NCBI GenBank assembly: GCA_020698575.1
Contig: CM036245.1
Location: 34,339,148 to 34,403,147 of the forward strand
Length of the DNA: 64,000 bases
Reading direction: 5' to 3'
Origin: Bostrychus sinensis
Lineage: Eukaryota; Chordata; Actinopteri; Gobiiformes; Eleotridae
Each line of letters begins with the position of its first letter. The stretch's first letter is position 1. Shown one piece after another: positions 1 through 12,597 of the stretch. A model generated the notes under the pieces. The model had not been told where the DNA came from and made no database searches. It saw only the letters and a program-made list of their open reading frames with translations. The translations under genes were made by a program, and so were the position numbers.

Positions 1-509
1 AATTCATGAATATGTTGCAACAGTGGCTCAGGATTTAGAGTGTGTCATCTAATAACTGGAAAGTTGGCAGTTCAAATCCCGCTCTCCCCAGTCCTTGGGC
101 AAGACACTTCACCCACCTTGCCTGTACAAATGTGTTATTGTAGTAATAACAATAAATTTGGTTTTCATTAACTGTGAGCTATAGTCACTGTGCTATAGCA
201 TGTTGCAGAATCACATTTGTGCCTCTCAAATTAATAATAAACATGGGTCCAAAGTTGTATAGTGTACTTATTGGGAATATGTCACCCCCTTTTGGAAAAT
301 GGAAAGACTTCTAAAATACAAAACTAACTTGACCCATGCAGCTCCAGTTGTTTTGAATGACTGCTCTATTATTTGCAACTTTGGGTCACAAACATAACCC
401 CAGTTCTCTGAAAACAGAATTAATTAATAAAATAACATTAATATGACATTCTGATACTGCAAACAGTCATTAACTTTATGTCTTTTGGAGTGCTTCCTTT
501 TGTACTCAC
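1..509. other. nbea intron, left edge of window
   Basis: Intron sequence beyond the donor of the 510-633 exon. A SINE fragment occupies 15-165; nothing recognisable in 166-504. Confidence 0.85.
15..165 (+). repeat. tRNA-derived SINE fragment
   Basis: A box-like GTGGCTCAGGATTTAGAG and B box-like AGTTCAAATCC, followed by CCTTGGGCAAGACACTTCAC and CCACCTTGCCTGT, the body of a common fish SINE. Confidence 0.7.
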
Positions 510-633
510 CGTCTGTTTTCTCGACTGTTGCTGAATAGTTTGATCATGTCGGACAGGAAGAGTCGCCGCACCTCCATCAGCTCAGAGGATGGGGCTGTGT
601 TCTTCAATAGTGTGGCTACCACCTTGAGAATCA
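510..633 (-). CDS. nbea: nbea exon, last in window
   Basis: 124 bases encoding (M)ILKVVATLLKNTAPSSELM, then EVRRLFLSDMIKLFSNSREN and R. The acceptor is ATATCAG and the donor GTGAGT. It is separated from the previous exon by an intron of only 81 bases. The next exon lies left of the window. Confidence 0.94.
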
Positions 634-714
634 CTGATATGACAAAATGTTATCACAATTATAACACAAAACTGCAAATAACATAATACAATGAACAACA
701 TGAAATAGGCTTAC

Positions 715-796
715 TTGGGTTCTGTATTTTGACAGTGGAGTCTGGATCAGGGTGAGGTTTATGGACGACCTGAGTGCACAGCTGTTCTGTCATAAT
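715..796 (-). CDS. nbea: nbea exon, armadillo-like region
   Basis: 82 bases encoding IMTEQLCTQVVHKPHPDPDS and TVKIQNP; its last base starts a methionine codon split across the next intron. The acceptor is TTCTGCAG and the donor GTAAGC. Confidence 0.94.
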
Positions 797-837
797 CTGC
801 AGAAAGAGGAAGCAGAGACATGAGTTAAGATGAAATG

Positions 838-1085
838 TAGAGTACGTAAAGACAAGACAGTGGTGAGACCAGCAGTATTGTATGGTTCAGAGACAGTGGC
901 AGTGAGGAAAAGACAGAAGACAGTTGGAAGAAGCAGAGCTGAAGATGTGGAGATTCTCTTTAGTGACAAGGATGGCTAAAAGTAGGAATGAGTACATCAG
1001 AGACAGCTCATGTTAGATGATTTGGAGCTAAAGTCAGAGAGGCCAGACTGAGATGGTTCGAACATGTACAGAGGAGGGAGGTGGA
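838..1085 (+). repeat. LINE 3' ORF fragment
   Basis: The plus strand resembles the RT end of a common fish LINE: TATTGTATGGTTCAGAGACA, then AGGAATGAGTACATCAGAGA and AGACTGAGATGGTTCGAACA. In translation these are the YGSET and LRWF-H motifs. Stops are frequent. It fills nearly all of a 294-base nbea intron. Confidence 0.7.
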
Positions 1086-1090
1086 GTTAC

Positions 1091-1199
1091 CTCATATAAT
1101 GTGTTGTAGGTGGTCATGGTCACAGTGTTGGTGTGGGTCATGAGTCTCTCTCCGAGCAGCGTGAACAGACTGTGAGTGTGCATCAGCTCCACCTTCCTC
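1091..1199 (-). CDS. nbea: nbea exon, armadillo-like region
   Basis: 109 bases encoding RKVELMHTHSLFTLLGERLM and THTNTVTMTTYNTLYE. The acceptor is GGTTCCAG and the donor GTAACT. HTHSLFTLLGERLM distinguishes it from LRBA. A LINE fragment on the opposite strand reaches to within about 10 bases of this donor. Confidence 0.94.
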
Positions 1200-2941
1200 C
1201 TGGAACCACAAGGACACAGGGATTAGAGAGGGAAATGCTGCTGATGGACTTCAGGCAGAAAGAGGCTAAGAACATGAAACTAGCCAAGTAAGATATGTTA
1301 AAGACAATTTAACCAAAAACTCATTTTTTTTAAACAGCTTTGCTTCTGGAAGTGTTCCCCGCCCATGTAGTGATTTACAGTACAGGATCATGCCTGTTTT
1401 TAACACAGTAAAGCTTGGGGGCCTATAGACCTTTTTTACAAAAAACTGAAGTAGTTACAGCATTAGTCACGTTTTCCCATTTCTGGTTAGCCCTGGTCTA
1501 AGGCAAAATGGAGCAAGAGTTTTCCAAAAGCTTACTAAATTTCACATTTGCCGACACAGTATCAAGGAAAGTAAAGAAGAAAGCTGAAATGCTGTCAACA
1601 ATTACAGTAGCATTAGCTAACTACAGATGACAGCAGATAAACTGTAGTAAGTCTTTTAGGCTGAAAATGTCTAAAATGGATTATAATACAGCTGTAGTTT
1701 ATAGATTTTCAGCTGAGTCTGACTCACAGTGAGAGAGATGGTGATGTGCTCATTTGTGTAAATAGAGATAACCTATTTGAAGTAATAGTATGTAATAAAC
1801 TGTATCTTTTGTCTCTGCATTTGTAAGGCATGAAATGTAGTCAAGTCAAGTTACCGGAGCAAAAACTTAAAAAACATTTTTGGACTTGGCTTTTTATGTA
1901 GCCACTACCGGATGTATAGCGACCTGAGTGTAAAAGTGTGAAAAAGGCCTATTACACTAACTATTTTGAGACGTGCTCTGCCATCAAACTCAAAATGAGC
2001 TAATGTAATAAAATTGTAAAATATTTCAATTTCATCACCTCATATATTGCTTTAAGTTTATTGTACAGAAAATATCATTTTAGGATTTGTAAACGATGGC
2101 ATTCTGTTTAATTTACATTTTACACATGGTCCCAATGTTTTGATTGGGTATGTATACAACATTGAATTGTAAGTATAGATGCTAAGTTCTTGAGGTTTAA
2201 ATACACATAAACTTTTCTGTGTATGGTGTATGATAAAATACTGGCACATGGTATCAGCAAATACTTAATTTTTACTCCAAGAACACAGACAACCATAGAA
2301 TCTATACTACCGTACCAAACTCCAGTAAAAATATATCGAACTTCATGAGACATTATGTAGGAAAGAGCTGTATTTAGGAGCAGCTTGTTTGCCTGTCAGC
2401 CTTGGAGAGAAGGGCTCTAGAGACTGTAGTTACAATCTGCCTGCTGTCACAAACCAGGGACATGCTGCAGGTACTTTCAAGATAACAAACCTCAGCTGTC
2501 ACTGTGCTGCTCCTGACGCAACAGAGGCACACCACCAGCAAACCGCAAAACAGGAGCGCACTACTGCTGCAGAGAACACTGCACTCTCACACTCACTGCT
2601 GCTGATACTACGTCAAGATGTGCTTTTACAGTTTTTTTGTATTTTGACAAAGCTGACATGTACAGTATGACACTAAGAGAAGGAACAGCTCACAAAGACA
2701 CAGATATGGAATTTACAAAAGAAAATACTTCAGGTGGGATTTGGACAGGTTTACTTACCATTTTATTGGCACTATTTTATGCATTTCAATTGTGTTTACC
2801 TCCTAAATGGATTATTATATCAATAATTATTATACAATTTAGTGAATAACATTAAATTACTAATAATAACTATCTATCAACATGGTGTCAAGTAAAATTC
2901 TTTGTGCTATATCTATATATTAGATGTTGAATATACTGTTT

Positions 2942-3550
2942 AAAGGGGACCTATTATGCTAACTTTACTTTTCTGGGCTTTCTACCATATTATGATTTTA
3001 TTTTCTTGACAAATGCCTGGAGTAGAATTTTGTTTCATTCAATCATGTTTGAGTAATCCTGTACTGTGTGTTTCTAAAGCTTGTATACTGCTATTGGACC
3101 TTCAGATACACATTCTGATCATTTCAGGACTTAAACAACCGTCACTACAAAACAGTCAGCTCATTTATCTGTTAGCTTCATGATGCTAATAGCCGTGCTA
3201 ATTAGCCTTTATATCACGCTCTGTCTATCCCCCACCGTTCAGTACAAGCACTTGGAGATTCTCCTCTCATGTCTAAACTCAAATCCTCCCAACCTTATTC
3301 ATGTGTGAACTTGAAGAAGCCGTTCTCTTTTTACCAGCATTTGCAACTACTATAAAGTGCTTACAGCACAGGCTTGGGCTGACAGAGTGAAGTGGGCGGG
3401 GCCAGCAGGGGGCGATACTGTAAAGCTGCAAAGGGACAGGCAACTAATCCAAGCTGCAGCAAAGTGAAAGTAAGAGCTCCCCCCAAAAAGATGTTTTCAA
3501 TATATATAAAATGTGAAATGTTAAATCTTAAAAAAGCATATTAGGTAGCA
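2942..3550 (+). repeat. AAAGGGGACCTATTATGCT family, copy A
   Basis: Starts TAAAGGGGACCTATTATGCT and runs to GCATATTAGGTAGCATAA. Inner landmarks shared with the other copies: GTTTGAGTAATCCTGTA, CAGCTCATTTATCTGTTAGC and ATGCTAATAGCC. No coding frame; a MITE-like family by its inverted ends. Confidence 0.65.
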
Positions 3551-4689
3551 TAACATGTCTGCAATATTTACAGTGACCCACATTTTACTATGTATTACTT
3601 ATGAATAAATTGTCACTAAAATATAATTTGCTTGTAGACAAGACTAAATTATTAAATGTAACTGACATGTTACTAGAAGTTTTTCTCTATTTTCTAACTG
3701 GGTTGGATTTTTAATAACATCTAATAATCTACCTCTTCCAACACATATTATTAACCAAATATAGAATAACCTTGAACTAACCATAAACAAGTTACAAAAG
3801 CTGTTCTTAATGGAACAGTGCACATTATGAAAGCTACCTGAGTGAAAGGTACTTTCTCCAAGAGCTTTCTTTGAGCTTGAGTGAGTCTGCACGTACTCAT
3901 TTCACACAAAACCCTGTACCATCAGTACATAACACACCAAGTCTTTTCAGATATTTTTTATATTTTAACAATGGTCTCAGCCCTCTTTTAAATAATGCAG
4001 CCATCCCTGGCTTTCTATTTTTCTTTTACTATGTGTAGAGTATTGGGCTTTATAAATGGCTAGCATACTATTGATAACTCGTGAGGTAACGTGTGCACCT
4101 AAGACTATTCATATAAAGGAATGAGACATATTGAGCAAAACTGTTTTCTGATTAGTAAAAGTAAAGATGTGATATAAATAATGGTATGCTGAGTGTCATA
4201 TGTATTTTTGTAGCTGGAGTTTTTGACTCCATGTCAGGAAATCAAACCAATAATGTCCTGTATCAAAGGTAGAGAACTTAATACGTCAAGAATGAAAAGC
4301 CTCACATTAAGAGCTAATTTATGCATTATTAATATTCACTTAAATGAATATGTCTGACCGTAAATGTTTCAGGTGCTTTGCAAAAAAATGTATTGAAGAC
4401 ATTGTTGGTTCCCATAGTACAGGACTCTACAACCTTCTGGATCCAAAGGGCCAATTGTTCCCAAAAATATTACACTTGAATCTGTAAAGAGCTGCAATCA
4501 CTTTAGTGCACAAACGTCACTTAGCCTGTAACTGAAATATAGGTTATAAGTGGTCATTAATAATTGCTATCTATCAAAGAATTATGTTAAATACTGCACT
4601 GATATTCTCAAGTGAGAAGTGTACAGGTTTACTTAACCATGATTTGTGCACAGCAGTTGTGATTACTCTGTAGCAGTTCAAGAGCAATT

Positions 4690-5095
4690 AATAGCTTCAA
4701 ATGGTACAAAGGCAAGTGATGAACTACCAGAAGCTGAGAGGCACCCTGAACGAAATTAGCTACCATAGCATTCTGTACCACCATGGAGTACCCTCTGGGG
4801 TACAAGAGTCCAAGATATGCCAGAACAAGATGGTGAGCTTAAAAAGTGGCCAGCACAGTCTCCAGATTTAAATCCCATCAAGCTGGTTTGGCACAAACAG
4901 GACAGAAGAATGAAAGCATAGCAACCTACTAAGTGTCACACATTTACGGAAACTTCAGCAACAGAGTTAGCAAAAACTTTTCTGAAGAATATTTGATTTC
5001 CATTGTGGAAAGATGCCACAAGAGCGTTCAACTGTCACTGCTGCCAAAAGTGGCTAGTAATGAGTCAAAAGTTTAGAACACATTTTGGTTCACAT
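4690..5095 (+). pseudogene. Tc1-like transposase relic
   Basis: The plus strand encodes KKWPAQSPDLNPIKLVW, the third catalytic box of Tc1 family DDE transposases, soon followed by a TAG. In the family the residue after NPI is the catalytic glutamate; here it is lysine. Further downstream the relic still resembles the end of a Tc1-like element (ATGAGTCAAAAGTTTAGAAC). There are stops and shifts throughout, so it is dead. Confidence 0.7.
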
Positions 5096-5493
5096 TGATT
5101 TCATTTTTTTGTTCATTATCTTAATTTTCTCTTTTAACGGGTAGTGTATACACATAATAAGCATAGTCTCCAGTCAAAACCTTTATTTCTAGCACTGTGG
5201 TAGACCTCAGTTTGTAGAACTGCAGAGCATATGTGTGGCAACTACAGCTTGCCCTGGCGTCGTGGGTTTGAATCTGGACTCCAACACTTTGCCAAACGTC
5301 TCTCCCTGCTTTCTCCTCATGACTGCCTGTCACCTCTCCACTGCATTAAATAATAAGGCCAAAAAAAAAACTGTATTCCTTGTGTCTGGGCTTTCTTTTT
5401 GGTCTTGAGTACGACTCAAGTTGGGGCCACTTTCTCTCCTGATCACCTTTAATCCCTGTGTAATTACAGGCTCTATTAGAGGAGCTTACTTAC

Positions 5494-5586
5494 TTGTGTC
5501 CTAAATGCTTGAGGAAATACCCAAGGACTTTGAGGGATTGGACTTGAATGCTCTCACTCTTGGAAGCCAGGAGCTTGTAGATTACT
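5494..5586 (-). CDS. nbea: nbea exon, armadillo-like region
   Basis: 93 bases encoding RVIYKLLASKSESIQVQSLK and VLGYFLKHLGH; the last two bases start a lysine codon. The acceptor is GTTTCAG and the donor GTAAGT, a full consensus. Confidence 0.94.
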
Positions 5587-5987
5587 CTGAAACACACACA
5601 CACAAAAACCAGAGCTGGCATTAGCGCACACATTTGACAGAATAATATACGGGTGTGTTGATGAAAAGGCCTGGCGCTGCTCCGCTGACAACCACTTTCC
5701 CTCAGAGTGGATCCACATTAGCAGCAAATGAATGTGCTAATGAAAGCTGCAGCCGTCGCCCGGTGAGAACTCCCAGGCACCTTTGCACAGCAGGCAGTTA
5801 GATTTGATAGGATCACATGGGGTTAGACTGATGATCCACATCAGAATATGGATACATATGTTAAAAGAGCTACATATGCTTTTGGCAGAGAATAAATGAA
5901 ATATGCATGAAGCACATAAGAGAATTATAGGTGCCAAGGTTTATGGCTGTAATCACCTCTTCAATTTGAAGTGTGTCGTTTGCTTAC

Positions 5988-6085
5988 CGTATTCCATTCC
6001 TCTGGTCAAAAGCAGGAATCATAGAGGTGGGGTGCTCAGACATGAGGGCTACCACCAGCTGTAACACGTCCAACAAATTATCATC
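5988..6085 (-). CDS. nbea: nbea exon, armadillo-like region
   Basis: 98 bases encoding DDNLLDVLQLVVALMSEHP and TSMIPAFDQRNGI, ending in two bases of an arginine codon finished by the next exon. The acceptor is TTTGCAG and the donor GTAAGC. Confidence 0.94.
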
Positions 6086-7454
6086 CTGCAAAAAAAAATT
6101 TCAAATTAGAGTGAATTAGACCGCACAATATATGGCAAAGTTATCATTTATTAAATGCAACATCTGTATAAGAAACTGAATCTGAACTGAAACATCTGTT
6201 GCAGTGATTCTCAACAGGTGGCCCAAAAGTGGGAACAGAACAGTTTTCAGTGGCAGTTGGCAGTAGAAACAAAATCCAGTTCTATAGTGTTACTATTATG
6301 GTTGAAGTGAGTGTTTTTCTCAAAGCACAATGCCTTTCAGTATTTACCACTGAAAAAGTTATCAGACAAAAAGCTCTTTTTGTGAACTTCAATCCTTTTA
6401 GATTACACTTTTAATTAGAATTGCTTACTGTATTTCTCAGTTGCACTTTATTGTATTTCATGTATTGTGAAAACACTCCCAGAGTCTGTTAAAAATGCCT
6501 GAAATTTTCTGATTGTGATGTCAGGCTTATGATCAATGCCTGAATTAGTGACTGGACAGTTTTAATAGGACAATGAACTTTATTTTGTGTTTGTGCATGA
6601 AAGCACAACTGAGTCTGTTAAAAGGGCTGAAGTTACTGCCATGAAGAGTTGTGCCTTTAAAAATAAAATGCAACTAATGAATGCAGAAGGGAATAATTCC
6701 CTCTCTATCATCACCACTTGCTTGATTTTTCTTTAAATTTGTTCTTTTTTGTTTTGGCAGACTGTGATATTCTGATATTACACTATCAGGTATAAACTGC
6801 ACAATGTGTCTGTCCAATAAAAGGGATTAGTTGAAATATCTCTTTTATTTGGGTCATGACCTATCATTATAGGGTGACCGTGGGTCCCGAAGCCATACCA
6901 TTTGAGATACACTTTTATAGTTCATCAGAAAGAGAAAAAAAAATCAAATGGTATCTCTTCATAAGTAAAACTGAATTGAACTTTCATGTCTATGATTAAT
7001 TAGGCCTTGAAGGTACACAGTATTACTAAGCATTAATCTAATAATTATTGCTTACACCCCTTCACACACCCCCATTCACAAAGGGGCAATTAAAGGCATA
7101 CATAAATGCTTCCATAGTGTAATAAAGAGTATCTGGAAAGTAGCTTAGGACCAAACCTGCTGCTGTCAAGCTTTGACTTCAAAAATGAATGAAAATCTTG
7201 TAGTAAAAAAATCCATTGTAGTGACAATTGCTTACAGTGGTCTATCCTAATACATCAAGATAGGAAGCTGGAAGGCAGAGAAATGCACAGCAACCTAAAA
7301 GGTGAATCTAGTCAATTTTAACAACCCAAATGAAAGACATATTCTAGTTTATCAGTTTAGAAGATTAAACATGACCTGTGGGGTTATTACAACAGTGGCA
7401 CCAATCTCACATATGAAATGAATGGAACCCAAGCAAACATGCACTGTGGGTTAC
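6086..7454. other. nbea intron, 1.4 kb
   Basis: CAGTGATTCTCAACAGGTGG at 6202 and, inverted, GTGTATCTCAAATGGTATGG near 6913 may be the two ends of another hAT-type element of about 710 bases, but its border 8-mers do not match. The rest is unremarkable. Confidence 0.6.
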
Positions 7455-7517
7455 CTCATGCATTGTTAACAGATAGTTGAGGATGCTCTGCAGCTCGTCC
7501 TCCTTCACTCCTCGGTC
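7455..7517 (-). CDS. nbea: nbea exon, armadillo-like region (21 codons)
   Basis: A short phase-0 exon encoding DRGVKEDELQSILNYLLTMH plus E. The acceptor is TTCCAG and the donor GTAACC. It is recognisable only through protein similarity and the correct splice borders. Confidence 0.93.
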
Positions 7518-9339
7518 CTGGAAGAGTCAAAGGAGCACAGATAAGCATTCACTTGAGCAGAGAATCAGTAGGTTATAGTCTAAAAACATTCATTTGGTCT
7601 TCAATATAGGTTATTGTGAAAAGTTCCTTACAAACAGACCAGTGTGCATGTGTTGTACCTTGATATTTAATGTGTCTTGTCAGCTGGTTTAAATAGCTTT
7701 TATATAATATATAATAGCATATAGAGTCCAACTTCTTCAGAACAGCATGCTAGTGTGAGAGACAGCATATATGCCCCTCGTCCCGTTTTGCTGACGTGTT
7801 GGCTTGCTTCCTGATCCAGCTGTGGTGTTCTGGTGATCCTGGCATTATCCCAGTCCATTATATGATTTTCTCTTTTGCAGTGATCTGAGATGGCTGATTT
7901 TAGGTTTTCCTGCTAGGACAATGCCAGAATCATTGGAACAGAGAACAAAAACTGCTGAATCAAAGGCCATTGAGATTCGGAAACAAGCCCACAGGACAGT
8001 CAGCTGGGACGAGAGGGCCTACTTGTTATCTCACACCTTGAATGCTGTTCTGAAGAAAAGTTGAACTGCTGATGGCACCAGAGCCGGCTTGTGGCAGAGG
8101 CGATATAGGCAAATGCTAAGGAAGCAGAGGGAGCTGGCTGACCTGGGAGTGCCTGCCCCTGCCCCACGCTTCAGAACGAAATAAGGCTTAATGAGCCTGA
8201 TTAATAACAGTATATTCCTAGAAATTATGGACACTGGAGAGAGTTTTGATTCCATAAATGTGTTCTACACCTGTCAAGCTTTAAATCACTTTTTCATTTA
8301 ATGACAATCAACCTCTTTCGTGGAGATAAGATCATGAATAGCTAATGAAATAATAATGAAAGACACAATCCGAACACACGTTACTGCGGCGTTGTGCAGC
8401 ACATTTCACATATTTTAACTGTATTATTATTAAAGAAACAAAAGTCCAGATGTCCTGACAAAAGTTTTAATAGCCTTTAGTGTTCCTTGGAGCAACTGCC
8501 CACAGCCCAGTGTAATGAGTAATAAGTAGCCTGTACAAATCATTAAAAACAAAAAAACAAAAAACAAAAAACTGAAGTTAAATCCAACTATGCTCCAGTC
8601 TATTTAGAGACAAACAGCTCATATTTAAAATGTGAGAATTGTTATAAGAAACAATATTTTGCCTTGAAACATGAAGAGAAATAAAATCATAATTTGTGTC
8701 CCTTTTTTACTACATTGCAGTAGCTGCTGAAAATCATATATGATCATTTAAAATGCATCAGATTACAGGAAATGACATCTGTTGTGTTCAGATTTTCCCC
8801 GGGCCTTCTATTGTACTTCATGAAAACCTACTGCAGAATACATCAATTCAGGGAATGGCACAAAATGGACGTTAATGCATAGTAAAGTCCTATCAAATGC
8901 AGTCTATATTCTGTTTTTAGAGGTGTGGTGGGGGTAGGGGGCAAAATTTAAAATCTTGCCTTGGACGCCAACAAAGCTAGGACCGGCTCTGGATGGGGCT
9001 GTTGTCCTACCACTCCGGTTAGCCAAAAAGTGTATAAACCAGCTGACAAGCCACGTGACTCTAACAACACGTGACCCTTCTGAGGAAGACTACAGTAGTG
9101 ATCGAAACATGCCAAGGTACAGCACTTACATACTGCTTTGTTTGTAGGGAACTTTTAATAAGAATCAGTACATTACAAATAAAAATATGACCAAGGCTAA
9201 AAGCAAGGGAGTATGAAGTTGCTAGTCTAATTTCCTCTGAGCAGCTGTGTCAAAGGTGGTTCACAATAAACACAGTCAGACCAGGTGAGAACCACTGTAT
9301 TCCAGGTTGTACATAAGACATAACATTAAGTGGAGGTAC
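7518..9339. other. nbea intron, 1.8 kb
   Basis: Mostly plain AT-rich sequence. GGTGAGAACCACTG near 9282-9295 looks like one end of a hAT element with no partner that I could find. Confidence 0.65.
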
Positions 9340-9419
9340 CTTCAGAATAAGCTGCTTGAGAAAGAGAAGCATGGACGCTCGCAGAGAGATGACTTCCTTC
9401 TGGGTCGGTCTTGGTCCAT
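9340..9419 (-). CDS. nbea: nbea exon, armadillo-like region
   Basis: 80 bases that complete the split aspartate codon and encode GPRPTQKEVISLRASMLLF plus LKQLILK. The acceptor is CTCTGCAG and the donor GTACCT. Fully conserved in kind with vertebrate neurobeachin. Confidence 0.94.
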
Positions 9420-10009
9420 CTGCAGAGAGAGAGAAGAAGAAGAGGAGAAGGTTCAAACATCTAGCCACCAAACAACTAACATACAGGATATTGGGAAGGG
9501 TAATGCTTAGACCTGTGTTGTGTTTCCTAACCAGAGGTAAGGGGACACCTAGGGGTATGCAAGCACTTTGCAGGGGGTACCTGGAATTATTTGATTGTCA
9601 AGAAAATATTTGTGATATTTTCATACCGAACTAATCTAAACTTATGAAAGACAAGCAAGCTCAGGTGTCTCACTGACTGATGAGGTGAAACTGGAAACAT
9701 TTTAGAATAACACACATCTATTAAGCAGTAATAAACCATTAATATATGTAATTGACAATCATTTAATGAATAAACAGTTTATAGATCCTGAATTACCATT
9801 ATATAATTATTATAATTTCACTTATTACTAAATAATTAAATATTAATAACAATGTTTATGATGCAATAGTGTTTATACATGTTGAAGTTACACTGTAAAT
9901 TATCAACTGACCTTAACAAATACTTAATCATGCTTAAATGTCCTATAATATGCATTTGTATTTCATGTTTCTTTCTTTTGGGGAGCTGTTACTTTCAATT
10001 TGCACAGAA

Positions 10010-10290
10010 TGCTTGCATTAGGGGTCTGTGGCCCCCTGCTGGCAACGCTGGGAAATTGACAAAGCATAAAATGGGTATTTAGCGCAGCTTTTAGGAACAT
10101 GATGCTAACAGATAGACACATGAGCTGATTGCTTTGTAGTAACAACAATCCAAGCGCTGAAATTATCAGAATGAGTTTTCAGATGTTCAGAATGGACAGG
10201 TTCACAAAACAGCATTACTCAAACATGCATGAATGAAACAAAATACTACTCCAAGTATGTTATGTTTATGAGGAGGATTTTTTTATATTT
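10010..10290 (-). repeat. AAAGGGGACC family, copy B (partial)
   Basis: The minus orientation shows GATGCTAACAGATAGACACA, GAGCTGATTGCTTTGTAGTA and AAACATGCATGAATGAAACA, in the same order as the other minus-strand copies. Confidence 0.55.
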
Positions 10291-10544
10291 TTGAGGCGGA
10301 CAACATAAAATATACAGTAAATAGCAAAATGAAATAGGAGTTTATATTGTTATTTTAAAGGCAAGCAGATTATTATTAATTTAATTTTTCATCTTGAATT
10401 TGAGTTTTTTGGTTGAATTTATATTTACAGTAAAGTAAGTACAATGCTTTGTATGTGGACAAAATTTAGATTTTGATTTTATTTTGATTTGAACGGTTTT
10501 ATCCAGTTTATCCATATAAGATGAACTTGGAACATTCATTCATC

Positions 10545-10650
10545 TTTTTCCACTTATACCCGTTAGGGGTCGTGGGTGACTGGAGCCTATCCCAGTGGGC
10601 CTTAGGTGGGGTACATCCTGGACAGGGCCAGTTAGTCGCAGTTGAACTTG
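10545..10650 (+). repeat. fragment of the GGAGCCTATCCCAG family
   Basis: ATACCCGTTAGGGGTCGTGG, GTGACTGGAGCCTATCCCAG and CATCCTGGACAGGGCCAGTT, a short fragment of a very common fish repeat. Confidence 0.6.
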
Positions 10651-11420
10651 GAACAGACATAAGTTATTACTTTTCATAAAAGGGTAAAATATCAGCATGT
10701 GATAAATTGCTTAGGTTTTATTGTGAATGTGATATACTGCAGTCTGACAGCTGCTCATTCTGTTTTATTAACGTTATACACTTTCTTTGTTTGTAGGTAG
10801 AGAAAGGCCCAGCACTCAGTTTGAAGCTGATTTTTGCTGCATCACTTTCACTGCTATGTTTGTTTAACTGGACTGGAGACAGCCAGATTATTGCAAAAAG
10901 AGCTACTTATTATAAAATATTGGAAAACACTAGAAATGGTGCGCATAACAAGACTAACAAGCCTCACAAAAGATTATCAGTACTTCCAGTGCAGCCAAAG
11001 CTCTTAATTTGGCTACAGAACCCAGCAGCTGTTGTAGTAGTGTGGTCTGTGCCTCCAATTTAACACAATCACAGAAAACAAACAAAAAGACAAAATCATG
11101 TAGAGCACCACCAGAAAGCTAACAAGTCACTTCCTGCTCAGCACATCAGACCTATACTAAATGTCTGACATGGCTTAGTTCAGCAACTTTGCACCATGTC
11201 CAGTGCACCGGTCTTTGAACATGCAAGTCAATACAGGCCGATGCATTGGCAAAAGATTTTTCTCAACTTCCCTTTTATCTATTGATGTTTTTTGAGCTGC
11301 TTATCTGCATAACTTGACATGCACAGTGCTGAGGTTCTACCACTTCCTCAGTTTGACAACCATTAACTCAGGGTTGACTCGCTTGATAAAATAACCTAAA
11401 TAATGTGTGATGATGTAACT

Positions 11421-12574
11421 CAAATTTCGGAAAATGTTGGAACATTTTTAACATGTGAATAAAATGTAAACTAAAAATAACTTTCAAATCACATGAGCCA
11501 ATCTTTTATTCACAATAGACCATAGATAACATAACAAATGTTTACACTGAGAAATTTTACACTTTTATGCACAAAATGAGCTCATTTCAAATTTGATGCT
11601 TGCCATAAGTCTCACAATAGTTAGGACAGGGGCAACAAATGGCTGAAATAGCAAGACATTTTAAAAAGATTTATCTGGGAGAAGCTCTAGCAACTAATAA
11701 AGTTCATTGATATCAGGTCTGTAACTGATTAGCTCTAAAAGGGATGTCTTAGAGAGGCAGAGTCTCTCCGAAGTAAAGATGGGCAGAGGCTCTCCAATCT
11801 GTGAAAGAGTGTGTAAAAAGACTGTGAGATACTTTAAAATGTTCCTAAATGTTCCTCAAAGACTTTGCAAATCTCATCCTCTAAAGTGCATATCGTCAAA
11901 AGATCCAGAGAAACTGGAGTAATCTCTGTGTAAGGGACAAGGCTGAAGACCTTTATTGGATGCCAATGGGCCTTGGGGCCCTCAGACGACACTGCATCAC
12001 TCATCAGCATGATTGTGCCAATGTACCACTGCAGGTAAATACAATCCCAGAGGACACGGAGTCCGTGATTTCCTAAAAGAATGTCAAATTTGGACTGGTC
12101 TGACCATAGGACACTGTCCCACTTTGAAACAGTCTATTTTAAGTGAGCCTTGGCCCAGGACATGACGGACTCCATGTCCTCAGGGAGGGAGGAAGGGACA
12201 CCTTCAAGCGTCTTCTCAGCGTTCAGTTCAAAAGGCGACATCTCTGATGGTTTGAGGTTTTAGAGCAACATATGCTCTAAAACCCAGCTGGGAACCTACA
12301 GTATATCAGGCAAGAATGGGACCAAAAGAAAAGAAAAGGAGATGCTACACCATGGTAAACATGTCCCCTGTCCCAACTATTGTGAGACCTGTAGCAGGCA
12401 TCAAATTTGAAATGAGCTCATTTTGGGCATAAAAGTGTAAAATTTCTCAGTGTAAACATTTGTTATGTTATCTATGTTCTGTTCTGAATAAAATGTTGGC
12501 ATGTGATTTGAAAGTTTTTTTAGTTTTTATTTTATTCAAAATTAAAAAAATGTCCCAACATTTCTGGAATTTGG
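11421..12574. mobile_element. DNA-transposon-like element with long inverted repeats
   Basis: The first 200 or so bases recur inverted at the end: TTACACTGAGAAATTTTACA (about 11541-11560) pairs with TGTAAAATTTCTCAGTGTAA (about 12437-12456), and ATGAGCTCATTTCAAATTTG pairs with CAAATTTGAAATGAGCTCAT. Outer ends are CAAATTTCGGAAAATGTTGG and, inverted, CCAAATTCCAGAAATGTTGG. Families of this pattern are widespread in fish and frogs. The central 700 bases have no long open frame. The target duplication is unclear. Confidence 0.75.
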
Positions 12575-12597
12575 GCTGTATTAGTGTCAGATGATTC

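Larger units (their letters stand above)
1200..5493. other. nbea intron, 4.3 kb
   Basis: Holds repeat copy A (2942-3550) and the Tc1 relic (4690-5095). 1200-2940 and 3560-4690 are AT-rich with only short chance frames; I see no gene or strong repeat in them. Confidence 0.8.
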
